Assembly (NCBI GenBank): GCA_018713365.1
Contig: DVOU01000025.1
Span: forward strand, 59,439-123,438
Reading direction: 5' to 3'
Source of the DNA: Pullichristensenella excrementipullorum
GTDB lineage: Bacteria > Bacillota > Clostridia > Christensenellales > Aristaeellaceae
DNA: 64,000 nucleotides
In this document: piece by piece, positions 34,213 through 42,542 of the stretch
How the letters are laid out: each line of letters opens with the position of its first letter
Numbering within the stretch: the first letter of the stretch is position 1
Translations under genes and position numbers: made by a program
The notes under the pieces: model-generated
Database searches by the model: none
What the model was told of the DNA's origin: nothing
The model's input: the letters and a program-made list of their open reading frames with translations, nothing else

Positions 34213-34437
34213 ATCGCAAGGACGGGAACGGTCGGGCGGAGGCGCGCAAAGAGAGACGGCGGCGGGTGCGAGCCGGAGGCGCAAGGTCCGATCTCCATTC
34301 CCTGAGCATCCCCGCGAAAGCGGGGCGGGTGCGCCCGATAGCGCGCATAAAAGGAGCTTCTGCTCGAAAACGGGTGGCACCACGGCGCGCGCGCCGTCCC
34401 TGTTGGCGGGCGGGGCGTATTTTTTTAGGAGGGATAC
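34213..34437 (+). promoter_or_regulatory. T-box leader of serS (tRNA-Ser sensing)
   Basis: T-box core GGGTGGCACCACGG at 34372-34385. The acceptor-pairing TGGC predicts a tRNA with G73, the discriminator of tRNA-Ser. The base of Stem I pairs GGGAA (near 34226) with TTCCC (34298-34302), and directly 5' of the latter is TCC (34294-34296) followed by A, a serine specifier. A GC-rich hairpin and T run follow. Structure assigned by eye. Confidence 0.87.
34391..34426 (+). terminator. Regulated terminator of the serS T-box
   Basis: GC-rich imperfect stem with two mismatches (GCGCCGTCCCTG with CGGGCGGGGCG around TTGG), then seven T at 34420-34426. Confidence 0.65.
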
Positions 34438-34438
34438 C

Positions 34439-35716
34439 ATGCTGGACCTGAACCTCATCCGTTCCAATCCTGAATATGTTCAAGAAGCCCTGAAAAAGCG
34501 CGAATACGACGTGGACTTCACCGAGCTTCTCGAGTGGGACGCCCGCCGCCGCGCGCTGCTTGTGGAAAACGAGTCGCTCAAGGCCGAGCGCAACCGCATG
34601 AGCAAGGAGATACCCGCCCTCAAAAAGCAGGGCAAGGACGCCTCCGAGCTGCTCGCCAGGCTCAAGGAGATGGCCGATCAGGTCAAGGAGATGGACGAGG
34701 AGCAGAGCGCTCTGGAAGACAAGATCTACCGCTTCGTGGTGGCGCTGCCCAACCTGCCCGCCGAGGACGTGGTGGCCGGCGGCAAGGAGAACAATCAGGT
34801 GGTCAGGGTCTACGGCGAAAAGCCCGTTTTCGACTGGGAGCCGAAGAACCACGTGGACCTCTGCACAGATCTGGGCCTGATCGACTACGAGCGCGGCGTA
34901 AAGATGGGCGGCAACGGCTTCTGGCTCTACACCGGCGTTGGCGCGCGGCTGGAGTGGGCGCTGCTCAATTACTTCATCACCGAACACCTCAAGGACGGCT
35001 ACACCTTCATGCTGCCGCCGCACCTTCTGACCTACGAGTGCGGCCTCACCGCCGGGCAGTTCCCCAAGTTTGAAGACGATGTGTACCGCCTGACCGAGGA
35101 GGGCTTCCGCTTCCTGCTGCCCACGGCGGAGACGGCGCTGATCAACCTCTACCGCGGCGAGATCCTCTCCGAGGACGAACTGCCCAAGCGGCTGTTTGCC
35201 TACACGCCCTGCTACCGCCGCGAGGCCGGCGCTTACCGCGCCAGCGAGCGCGGCATGATCCGCGGCCACCAGTTCAACAAGGTGGAGATGTTCGGCTACA
35301 CCCGCCCCGAGGACAGCGACAAAATGCTCAGGGAACTCATCAACAAGGCCTGCCGCCTGGTCGAGGGCCTGGGGCTGCACTACCGCCTTTCCAAGCTGGC
35401 CGCGGGCGACTGTTCCGCCTCCATGGCCACCACCTACGACATCGAACTGTGGATCCCCAGCATGAACGAGTACAAGGAATGCTCGTCCGTCTCCAACGCG
35501 CGCGACTATCAGGCCCGCCGCGGCAACATCCGCTTCCGCCGCAACGAGACGAAGAAGTTGGAGTTCGTGCATACGCTCAACGGCTCCGGCCTGGCCACCA
35601 GCCGCCTGATGCCCGCCATCGTCGAGCAGTTCCAGCAGCCGGACGGCAGCGTCATCATTCCCGAAAAGCTGCGGCCGTGGATGGACGGCATGGAGAAGAT
35701 CTCCCCCAAGCGCTGA
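34439..35716 (+). CDS. serS: Seryl-tRNA synthetase
   Basis: 425 residues, usual length. N-terminal coiled-coil arm that binds the tRNA-Ser long variable arm (about 30-105, rich in LKAERNRMSKEI and KEMADQVKEMDEEQ), then the class II core with PTAETALINLY, motif 2 CYRREAGAYRASERGMIRGHQF and motif 3 LNGSGLATSRLMPAIVE. ATG 34439 has AGGAGGG just upstream; the open frame before it is only the T-box leader. Confidence 0.97.
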   Translation: MLDLNLIRSNPEYVQEALKKREYDVDFTELLEWDARRRALLVENESLKAERNRMSKEIPALKKQGKDASELLARLKEMADQVKEMDEEQSALEDKIYRFVVALPNLPAEDVVAGGKENNQVVRVYGEKPVFDWEPKNHVDLCTDLGLIDYERGVKMGGNGFWLYTGVGARLEWALLNYFITEHLKDGYTFMLPPHLLTYECGLTAGQFPKFEDDVYRLTEEGFRFLLPTAETALINLYRGEILSEDELPKRLFAYTPCYRREAGAYRASERGMIRGHQFNKVEMFGYTRPEDSDKMLRELINKACRLVEGLGLHYRLSKLAAGDCSASMATTYDIELWIPSMNEYKECSSVSNARDYQARRGNIRFRRNETKKLEFVHTLNGSGLATSRLMPAIVEQFQQPDGSVIIPEKLRPWMDGMEKISPKR

Positions 35717-35728
35717 AGCATTGCCCCT

Positions 35729-35764
35729 GCGGAGCGGCCCACGCGGCTGCTCCGCGTTTGTTTT
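35729..35764 (+). terminator. Terminator after serS
   Basis: GCGGAGC (35729-35735) / GCTCCGC (35749-35755), extendable by two pairs, followed by GTTTGTTTT. Confidence 0.75.
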
Positions 35765-35834
35765 GGGGCGCAAATTTGTGCATTTCGCAGTCATGTTTTT
35801 TGTCTTCTTCCGCGACAACTTTACATTCATGCGC

Positions 35835-35840
35835 TATAAT
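35835..35840 (+). promoter_or_regulatory. -10 box of the NUDIX gene
   Basis: TATAAT 40 bases before ATG 35880; no convincing -35. Confidence 0.5.
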
Positions 35841-35879
35841 ATATTGTCATAAGAAACATCAAAGGGGTTGCGCGTACCC

Positions 35880-36302
35880 ATGCGACATGAAAAATCCTGT
35901 GGCGCCGTGGTCTTCAGCCGATTTGACGGCGCCTGGCACGTTTTGCTCATCCGCCACGAACACGGGCGGCACACTTCCTTCCCCAAGGGCCACGTCGAGG
36001 CCGGCGAGACCGAGCGCCAGACCGCCGAACGCGAGATCTTTGAGGAGACCGGCGTGCGCGTGCGCGTGGACACCGGCTTCCGCGCCGAAAACCGCTACAT
36101 GGCGCGGCCGGACGTGGAAAAGCTGGTGGTGTTCTTCATCGCCGTGGCCGGGGAACAGACGCCCGTGGCGCAGCAGGGCGAAGTGGCCGTGGCCGAATGG
36201 GTCGATGCCGATGAGGCTCCCGGACGGCTCACCTACGAACAGGACCGCCGCATCTTCCGCCGCGCGCAGAAATACCTGCTCAAGGAAGCGGACACAGAGT
36301 GA
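35880..36302 (+). CDS. NUDIX hydrolase
   Basis: 140 residues from ATG 35880; a TTG 12 bases earlier lies inside the AAAGGGG ribosome site, so it is less likely. The NUDIX box is perfect: G, five residues, E, seven residues, REIFEETGV (about residues 33-55). The N-terminal SCGAVVF and the strand LLIRHEHGRHTSFPKGH resemble Ap4A hydrolase / MutT-like members that cleave nucleoside diphosphate derivatives. Specific substrate unknown. Confidence 0.88.
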   Translation: MRHEKSCGAVVFSRFDGAWHVLLIRHEHGRHTSFPKGHVEAGETERQTAEREIFEETGVRVRVDTGFRAENRYMARPDVEKLVVFFIAVAGEQTPVAQQGEVAVAEWVDADEAPGRLTYEQDRRIFRRAQKYLLKEADTE

Positions 36303-36429
36303 GAATGACCCCGCGCAAAACGAAGCGCGGGGCCTTGCTTTGTCGATCGTTGGGTAAAATGCGACAAAAATGCGCGCACAGTTGTCCAAAGCGATACAAA
36401 AATTCAACAAGAAAGCCATATTTGTCCTG

Positions 36430-36435
36430 TATAAT
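36430..36435 (+). promoter_or_regulatory. -10 box of the L,D-transpeptidase gene
   Basis: TATAAT about 30 bases before the TTG start; -35 unclear. Confidence 0.5.
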
Positions 36436-36464
36436 GACGTCGTATACGATATGAGGTGATCGCG

Positions 36465-38081
36465 TTGCGGCGAGCGTTGTCGCTTTTTTTGATGATACTT
36501 TTGGCCGTTTCCTCTCTGCCCGCCTTTGCCGAAGAACTGACCGAGGGCGCGCGCGGGGAGGACGTAGAGCGCTTTCAGCAGCGCCTTGCCGATTTGGGCT
36601 ATCTGTCCGGCGGGGTGGATGGCATCTACGGCAAACAGACCACGGAGGCGGTCAGCCTCTTTCAGACCTTCAACGGCATGACGGTCACCGGCGAAGCGGA
36701 CGAGGATACGCAGGCGGCGGTGTTTTCCGCGCAGGCGGTCGAGCTGCCGGAGACCCTCGAGCGCGACGACGAGGGCGAGGATGTGCAGCGCTTGCAGGAG
36801 CGCCTCGTTTTCCTCGGCTTCCTCGACGATGAGGCGGACGGCAAGTACGGCAAAAACACGGAAAACGCCGTGGAGGACTATCAGGAACACCTCATCGCGC
36901 AGGGCGTGGAGTTGGTCAGCGCCACGGGCACGGCCACGGGGATAACGCAGTTTTACCTCTTTGACGAGGAGCGCTCCACCTACATAAAGGATCTGCGGCA
37001 GGGCGACGAGGACGGCGAGGTGCGCCGTCTGGAACACCGCTTGCAGGCGCTGGGGTATCTGGACGACGTGCCCGACGAGTACTTTGACGAATACACCGAC
37101 TCCGTGGTGCGCGCGTTTCAGGATGCCGCGGGTCTTGACGTCACCGGCGTCATCGACGAGGCGACCGTGGACGCCCTCTTTGCCAGCGACGCGCCCGTGG
37201 CCGAGCGCTTCGTGGCCCACGACGTCCATTCCGGCGATACGGGCGACGCCGTGCTGGCCGTGCAAAAGTCGCTGGCACAGTACGGCATGCTCGGCGAGGA
37301 GCCGGACGGCGTGTTCGGCTCGGCTACGGAGGATGCGCTGGAGCGCTTTTACGAATACCTGTTTGAAAACGAAAGCCCCTTTGCCGAGCATTTTGCCATG
37401 TACGACGGCGTCAACGCCGCGGCGCAGGAGGTATTGGCGAGCGAGGACCTCTTCTTCTTCGAGGAAACGCTGGAACGCGGCGATTCCGGCGACGAAGTGC
37501 TGCGCCTGCAGCGGCGGCTGTACACGCTGTACTACATCCCCGAGGGCGTCATCGACGGCAAGATCGGCGAAAAGACGGAGGACGCCATCCGCGAGTTTCA
37601 GGCCAACAACATGCTGGAAGAGACCGGCGTGGCCGACGAGGAGACGCAGCGCGTCCTCTATTCCGCCGACGCCATCGCCAAGAACACCAAGTACAAGCTG
37701 GTGGTGAGCATCGCCGATCAGCGCGTGTATGTCTACGGCCTCAACTCCTTTGGCGAATACGAGCTGGACGACACCTTCATCTGCTCCACCGGCCTTGGCA
37801 ACAGCACGCCGCCGGGCATCTATACCACCACCACCGAGCCGCTCAACCGCTGGCAGTACTTCCAGAAGTTCGAGTGCTGGGCGCAGTACTCCTTCCGCAT
37901 CACGGGGAACATCTGGTTCCACTCCGTGCTGTACAGCGCGCGCGACACCAGTACGCTGCGCTACGGCAGCGTGTCCGCGCTGGGACACAAGGCCTCTCAT
38001 GGCTGCGTGCGCCTGCGCGTGGAGGACGCCAAGTGGATCTTTGACAACTGCGATGAAGGCACCATCGTCGTGGTGCAGTGA
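36465..38081 (+). CDS. L,D-transpeptidase with five peptidoglycan-binding repeats
   Basis: 538 residues from TTG 36465, chosen because GAGGTGATC (exact anti-SD complement) lies just upstream; GTG 36456 is inside that site. Signal peptide ending LPAFA. Five PG_binding_1-type units follow, each with a G(D/E)xVxxLQxRL core (about residues 30-75, 100-145, 180-235, 255-300, 340-385). The YkuD catalytic domain from about 405 ends with HKASHGCVRLRV holding the active Cys. It forms 3-3 cross-links or attaches proteins in the wall. Acidic overall. Confidence 0.92.
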   Translation: MRRALSLFLMILLAVSSLPAFAEELTEGARGEDVERFQQRLADLGYLSGGVDGIYGKQTTEAVSLFQTFNGMTVTGEADEDTQAAVFSAQAVELPETLERDDEGEDVQRLQERLVFLGFLDDEADGKYGKNTENAVEDYQEHLIAQGVELVSATGTATGITQFYLFDEERSTYIKDLRQGDEDGEVRRLEHRLQALGYLDDVPDEYFDEYTDSVVRAFQDAAGLDVTGVIDEATVDALFASDAPVAERFVAHDVHSGDTGDAVLAVQKSLAQYGMLGEEPDGVFGSATEDALERFYEYLFENESPFAEHFAMYDGVNAAAQEVLASEDLFFFEETLERGDSGDEVLRLQRRLYTLYYIPEGVIDGKIGEKTEDAIREFQANNMLEETGVADEETQRVLYSADAIAKNTKYKLVVSIADQRVYVYGLNSFGEYELDDTFICSTGLGNSTPPGIYTTTTEPLNRWQYFQKFECWAQYSFRITGNIWFHSVLYSARDTSTLRYGSVSALGHKASHGCVRLRVEDAKWIFDNCDEGTIVVVQ

Positions 38082-38083
38082 GC

Positions 38084-38119
38084 AAAACGGGCAAGGCCAA
38101 TGGCGGCTTTGCCCGTTTT
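38084..38119. terminator. Terminator after the L,D-transpeptidase gene
   Basis: AAAACGGGCAAgGCC / GGCtTTGCCCGTTTT arms with A and T tracts at both ends; usable in both directions. Confidence 0.8.
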
Positions 38120-38132
38120 CCAAAATTCACAG

Positions 38133-38166
38133 AGCGCGCCCCGTCGTTTCCGACATGGGGCGCGCT
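38133..38166 (-). terminator. Hairpin after the response regulator gene
   Basis: AGCGCGCCCC (38133-38142) / GGGGCGCGCT (38157-38166), five bases beyond the stop codon on the minus strand. Confidence 0.65.
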
Positions 38167-38170
38167 GCCT

Positions 38171-38851
38171 TTATTCTCCGCCCAGCTGGTAGCCGGAGCC
38201 TTTGCGGGTGAGGATGAAGTCGGCAAGGCCGATGGCTTCCAGCTTCTTGCGCAGGCGCGTGACGCTGACGGTGAGGGTGTTGTCGTCCACGAAGCAGTCC
38301 GTCTCCCAGAGGCGCAGCATCATCGTCTCGCGGGAGATGACCTTGCCGGGTTGCTCCATCAGCGTTTGCAGGATGCGAAAGTCGTTCTTCGTCAGCTCCA
38401 GCCGCTTGCCCTCGTAGGTCAGCGAGGCGTCGTTCAGATCAAGCACCGCGCCGCGGTACTCGAGCAGCTGGCGCAGGCCGGAGAACTCGTAGGCGCGGCG
38501 CAGCACCGCCTGCACCTTGGCGGTGAGTACGCTCAAATCGAAGGGCTTGGCGATGAAGTCGTCTCCGCCCATGTCCATGGCCATGACGATGTTCATGTTG
38601 TCCGAGGCCGAGGAGATGAAGATCACCGGCACTTTGGAGATATTGCGTATCTCCCGGCACCAGTGGTAGCCGTTGAAGAACGGCAGGGAGATGTCCATCA
38701 GCACCAGGTGCGGGTCGAAGGCGACGAACTCCTTGACAACGTTGCGGAAATCCTGCACCACGCGCGCCTCGCAGCCCCAGCTCTCGATGTGGCGTTTGAC
38801 GGCGGCGGCGATGACGCGGTCATCCTCGACGATGAATACGCGGTGGTTCAC
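38171..38851 (-). CDS. OmpR-family response regulator (BceR/VirR-like), no kinase nearby
   Basis: 226 residues from GTG 38851, where GTGA overlaps the DUF1015 stop. Receiver domain with acidic pair ED at 9-10, phospho-acceptor Asp53 (LVLMDISLP), Lys102 (FIAKPFD); then a winged-helix Trans_reg_C domain whose end SVTRLRKKLEAIGLADFILTRKGSGY is close to the BceR/VirR group. That group usually pairs with a short intramembrane-sensing kinase and a BceAB exporter, neither of which is present. Last gene of the serine operon. Confidence 0.9.
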   Translation of the reverse strand: MNHRVFIVEDDRVIAAAVKRHIESWGCEARVVQDFRNVVKEFVAFDPHLVLMDISLPFFNGYHWCREIRNISKVPVIFISSASDNMNIVMAMDMGGDDFIAKPFDLSVLTAKVQAVLRRAYEFSGLRQLLEYRGAVLDLNDASLTYEGKRLELTKNDFRILQTLMEQPGKVISRETMMLRLWETDCFVDDNTLTVSVTRLRKKLEAIGLADFILTRKGSGYQLGGE

Positions 38852-40059
38852 CGCCCGATCCTCCGCATTTCCAGATAGTAGCGCTTGTCGCGCGCCTCGC
38901 CCATGGAGAAGGTCTTGCGCGGCAAAACGCCGTTTTCGCGGATGTAGGGGAACAGTTCGGCCTTGTCGAAGGCGCGGGGCATGAAGCCCACGGCGTCCTC
39001 GCGGGCGAGCAGGGCGCGCAGCGCGTCCTCGCCGTGGATGTAGTCGATCTTCGCCCCGGGATGCTTTTTGAGGAAGTTGTCGAGGAAGTTCTGCAAGGGG
39101 CGGATGGGATGGCCCGCCGTGGCAAAGCCCTCTTCCCCGCCGGCGAAGGCGACGCGCACATCTTCCCCGCCGCGCTTGAAGGAGCGGCTGCGTTTCATGG
39201 AGGCAAGCACTTCCTTCGGCTCGACGCCGAGAAGCACGCGGTGGATAGGCTCGAACTTCAGCGCCGGACAGTGGAGGTTGACCAGCTCCACCATTGCGTA
39301 GCGCGCCGGGTGGGAATCGAACTCCGCCGCCGAGAGGCCGCCCTTGATGTCCTCCCAGCACTTTTTCGCCGCGGCGAGGGAATGGTTGCCGTCGCCCACG
39401 GCGTAGAGCAGGCCGTCGCTCTTTTCATGAAGGCGCGCCAGCGCCTCGAACACGCGCAGGGCGCGGCCGTTTTCCAGCGCCCAGCCCTGTACGTGGCCGC
39501 CGCCCATCATCAGATCGAAGTTGTAAAGCTCCTGACCGGGGTCGTCGAAGGCGGGCTCGATGACGGTATGCTCAGGGTCGTCGATGAGCATCATCACGTG
39601 CGGGCATTCCAGCGGCGCGCCGGCGCGTATCTCGGCGCGGGGCGGCACGCGCTCGGGCACGGCGCCCTCCGTGGCGCGGATGAGGCTTTTGCTGCCGGGG
39701 GCGAAATCGTACTTTTCAAGATCGACGCAGGCCAGCAGGCCCTCGCGGGGCCCGGAGGACGTCTGCCGCCGGGTGAGGACGAAGCCGTCCGGCACGGCCA
39801 CGCGCACGGCGTTGCCGAGGTAGACGCGCATGGCGCCGTGGATCTCGCGGATGCGCTGCCTGCGCTCCTCTAAGTAGATCTCCGGCAGCACGATGCGCAG
39901 GGACGAGGGCGCGTCGCCGACGAACGCCTCCACGCCGTGCCAGTAGTCCGGCTCGGCGGTGAACTGGTCGCAGGCCACCACGGCCCACTTCTCGTAATTC
40001 AGCCCGTGCGCGGGAAGAAGGATCTCCCCCGTGGACAGGGCGATGTTGCTGTCTTTCAT
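38848..40059 (-). CDS. DUF1015 family protein
   Basis: 403 residues. AVVACDQFTAEPDYW near the start, the YAVGDGNHSLAAAKKCWE motif (about 225-243) and the HPARYAMVELVNLH segment are typical of DUF1015. The family frequently lies with serA/serC in Clostridia, as here, but its biochemical role is unknown to me. AGGAGGAT precedes the ATG. A hairpin with a T tract separates it from serA. Confidence 0.87.
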   Translation of the reverse strand: MKDSNIALSTGEILLPAHGLNYEKWAVVACDQFTAEPDYWHGVEAFVGDAPSSLRIVLPEIYLEERRQRIREIHGAMRVYLGNAVRVAVPDGFVLTRRQTSSGPREGLLACVDLEKYDFAPGSKSLIRATEGAVPERVPPRAEIRAGAPLECPHVMMLIDDPEHTVIEPAFDDPGQELYNFDLMMGGGHVQGWALENGRALRVFEALARLHEKSDGLLYAVGDGNHSLAAAKKCWEDIKGGLSAAEFDSHPARYAMVELVNLHCPALKFEPIHRVLLGVEPKEVLASMKRSRSFKRGGEDVRVAFAGGEEGFATAGHPIRPLQNFLDNFLKKHPGAKIDYIHGEDALRALLAREDAVGFMPRAFDKAELFPYIRENGVLPRKTFSMGEARDKRYYLEMRRIGR

Positions 40060-40075
40060 CTGCTTATCCTCCTGA

Positions 40076-40107
40076 AAAGAGGGAAGTTCCCGCGCGGGGA
40101 ACTCCCC
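40076..40107 (-). terminator. Hairpin with T tract between serA and DUF1015
   Basis: On the minus strand AGTTCCC / GGGAACT arms (40085-40091 and 40097-40103), then TCCCTCTTTT. It looks like a partial terminator or processing site inside the operon. Confidence 0.5.
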
Positions 40108-40120
40108 TGAAATGTGTCCT

Positions 40121-41290
40121 TTAGGGCAGGATGAGGCGCACGCGATAGGTGGTATCCAGCGCCGCCAGCTTGTCCATCAGCGCTGGGCTGGGCTGCTTGT
40201 CCAGCTCCACCACCGTGTAGGCGTAAGCGCCGCGGGATTTGTTGATCATGTTGTCGATGTTGTGGCCCTCGCCGGCGATGAGCTGCGTCACCGAGCCGAT
40301 GACGTTGGGCACGTTCTTGTGCAGCATGACGATGCGCGGCTCCGTGCAGCGGCCCAGCGGGCAATCGGGATAGTTGACGGAGTGGACGATGGAGCCCCAG
40401 CGCAGGTAGTCGTCCACCTGACGGGAGACCATGCGCACGCAGTTGTCCTCGCTCTCGGGCGTGGAAGCGCCCAGATGCGGGATGCACAGCACGCCTGGCG
40501 CGCCGATGAGTTCATCCGAGGGGAAATCGGTGACATAGGCGCGCAGCAGGCCGGCCTTGAGTGCGTCCAAGGCCGCGCGCGCGTCCACCAGACCGCCGCG
40601 GGCGAAGTTGAGCAGCGCCGCGCTGGGCTTCATCTTGGCAAGCGCCTGCGCGTTGATCATGCCGCGGGTGGCGTCGATGAGCGGCACGTGGACGGTGAGG
40701 TAATCGCTGGTTTTCAGCACTTCATCCAGAGAATCGCTGTGGCGCACGGCGCGGGAGAGCTTCCAGGCGTGCTCCACGGAGATGTAGGGATCGTAACCGA
40801 GCACGTCCATGCCCAGCGCCACGCCCGCGTTGGCCACCAGCACGCCGATGGCGCCCAGGCCGACGACGCCGAGCGTCTTGCCCTGCAATTCGGGGCCGAC
40901 GAACTGGCTCTTGCCCTTCTCCACCAGCTTTTCCACTTCCGCGCCCTTGCCGGAGAGCGTTTTGCACCACTCCACGCCGTCCACCACCTTGCGGGAGGCG
41001 AGCAGCATGCCGGTGATGACCAGTTCCTTGACGGCGTTGGCGTTCGCGCCCGGGGAGTTGAAGACCACGACGCCGCGCTCAGCCAGTTTGTCCAGCGGGA
41101 TGTTGTTCACGCCCGCGCCGGCGCGCGCGACGCACTGCACGCTTTCCGGGATGTCCATCTCGTGCATGTTCGCCGAGCGCACCATGATGGCGTCGGGGTT
41201 TTCGGCGTAGGCGTCGAAGGCGTAGTCCTCCATGTTGAGAACGGTCTGGTAGACCGGGGAGATGGCGTTGAGCGTTTTTACCTTGTACAT
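40121..41290 (-). CDS. serA: D-3-phosphoglycerate dehydrogenase
   Basis: 389 residues, the short form with one C-terminal ACT domain. Motifs: ARAGAGVNNIPLD, Rossmann VVGLGAIGVLVAN (about 140-152), NFARGGLVDARA with catalytic Arg and CIPHLGASTPESEDN with catalytic His. The ACT domain (IVMLHKNVPNVIGSVTQLIA) may bind serine. Oxidises 3-phosphoglycerate in serine synthesis. The start lies right after the serC stop. Confidence 0.95.
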   Translation of the reverse strand: MYKVKTLNAISPVYQTVLNMEDYAFDAYAENPDAIMVRSANMHEMDIPESVQCVARAGAGVNNIPLDKLAERGVVVFNSPGANANAVKELVITGMLLASRKVVDGVEWCKTLSGKGAEVEKLVEKGKSQFVGPELQGKTLGVVGLGAIGVLVANAGVALGMDVLGYDPYISVEHAWKLSRAVRHSDSLDEVLKTSDYLTVHVPLIDATRGMINAQALAKMKPSAALLNFARGGLVDARAALDALKAGLLRAYVTDFPSDELIGAPGVLCIPHLGASTPESEDNCVRMVSRQVDDYLRWGSIVHSVNYPDCPLGRCTEPRIVMLHKNVPNVIGSVTQLIAGEGHNIDNMINKSRGAYAYTVVELDKQPSPALMDKLAALDTTYRVRLILP

Positions 41291-42373
41291 TTACTTATGC
41301 TCCATTTCAAATTTCTTCATGAACTCCACCAGCGCCCTGACGCCCTCCGGAGGCATGGCGTTGTAGATGCTGGCGCGCATGCCGCCCACGGAGCGGTGGC
41401 CCTTGATGTTGACAAAGCCGGCTTTGGTCGCGGCTTTGACGAACTCAGCGTCCATATCCTCGTCGCCGGTGCGGAAGGTGACGTTCATCAGCGAGCGGCT
41501 TCCCTTCTCGGCCACGCCCTTGAACAGGCGGCTTTCATCGAGAAAATCATAGAGCCAGGAAGCCTTTTCGCGGTTGACCGCGGCGATGCCCTCGACGCCG
41601 CCCTGCTTTTTCAGCCACTTGAGGCAGAGGCCGGCCATGTAGATGGCGTAGGTGGGCGGGGTGTTGAGCATGCTGCCCGCGTCGTCGAGCTTTTTATAGT
41701 CCAGCACCTTGGGGGTGATGGGCATGGCGCGGCCGGTGAGGTCGCGGCGCACGATGGTGAGGGCAAAGCCCGCCGGGCCGATGTTCTTCTGCGCGCCGGC
41801 GAAGATGACGCCGAACTTGCTGACGTCATACGGTTCGGAGAGTATGTTCGAGGACATATCCGCTACCAGCGGCACCTTTCCCGTCTCGGGGATGGAGGTG
41901 AATCTGGTGCCGTAGATGGTGTTGTTGGTGGTGATATAGAAATAATCGGCTTCGGGATCGAACGTCTTTTCGTCGAGGTCGGGGATACGCACATAGCCTT
42001 CCTCGCGCGAGGACGCCACGCAGCGGGGAGAGCCGTACTTCTGCGCCTCGACAAACGCGCCGTGGGCAAAGTTGCCGCTGTCCACATAGTCGGCCTTGCC
42101 GGAGCCGGTCATCAGGTTCATGGCCACGCCGGCGAACTGGCCGGTGGCGCCGCCCTGGATAAACAGCACAGCGTAGTCGTCCGGCACGTGCATAAGCTCG
42201 CGCACCAGCGCTTCGGTCTCGTTAAAGATCTCCTGATACATCTTCGAGCGGTGGCTCATCTCCATGACGGACATGCCCGTTTCGCCGAAGCAAAGCATCT
42301 CATTGGCCGCCGTGGTCAGGGCCTCGGCCGGCATCACGGCAGGACCCGCCGCGAAATTGTATACGCGCTGCAT
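41291..42373 (-). CDS. serC: Phosphoserine aminotransferase
   Basis: 360 residues from ATG 42373, with GAGGAGG six bases upstream. Class V PLP fold: YNFAAGPAVMP start, EMSHRSK, FIQGGATGQFAGV, and the PLP lysine in GVIFAGAQKNIGPAGF. Converts 3-phosphohydroxypyruvate to phosphoserine. First gene of serC-serA-DUF1015-regulator. No serB is adjacent, though two HAD phosphatases lie within the window. Confidence 0.96.
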   Translation of the reverse strand: MQRVYNFAAGPAVMPAEALTTAANEMLCFGETGMSVMEMSHRSKMYQEIFNETEALVRELMHVPDDYAVLFIQGGATGQFAGVAMNLMTGSGKADYVDSGNFAHGAFVEAQKYGSPRCVASSREEGYVRIPDLDEKTFDPEADYFYITTNNTIYGTRFTSIPETGKVPLVADMSSNILSEPYDVSKFGVIFAGAQKNIGPAGFALTIVRRDLTGRAMPITPKVLDYKKLDDAGSMLNTPPTYAIYMAGLCLKWLKKQGGVEGIAAVNREKASWLYDFLDESRLFKGVAEKGSRSLMNVTFRTGDEDMDAEFVKAATKAGFVNIKGHRSVGGMRASIYNAMPPEGVRALVEFMKKFEMEHK

Positions 42374-42419
42374 AGTATGCCTCCTCGTTGTTGCCATCGT
42401 TTTGCCATTGCTTTTTACG

Positions 42420-42448
42420 ATTATACAGGCAAACCCCGGACAACGCAA
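42420..42448 (-). promoter_or_regulatory. Promoter of the serine operon
   Basis: Minus strand TTGCGT (42443-42448), 17-bp spacer, TATAAT (42420-42425), 46 bases before serC. Confidence 0.65.
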
Positions 42449-42490
42449 GCGGTTTTGGGAAAAACGTGAGATAAAATTCTTGTGTTGCGG

Positions 42491-42504
42491 ACAAATGTAT
42501 TTGT
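42491..42504. promoter_or_regulatory. Palindrome ACAAAT-GT-ATTTGT upstream of serC
   Basis: Perfect 6-bp arms with a 2-bp centre, 43 bases upstream of the serC -35 and 39 bases after the HAD gene end. Possible operator; no regulator assigned. Confidence 0.3.
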
Positions 42505-42542
42505 GATACGTACAAAACCGCGGATATGTTGCTTTGTGGCGG

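Noticed and set aside
34160..35830. 556-codon minus-strand frame over serS and its T-box
   Set aside because: Antisense shadow; crosses a promoter, a T-box and a terminator.
40112..42469. 785-codon plus-strand frame across serA and serC
   Set aside because: Antisense shadow of two well-identified genes; same low-complexity composition and no start signals.
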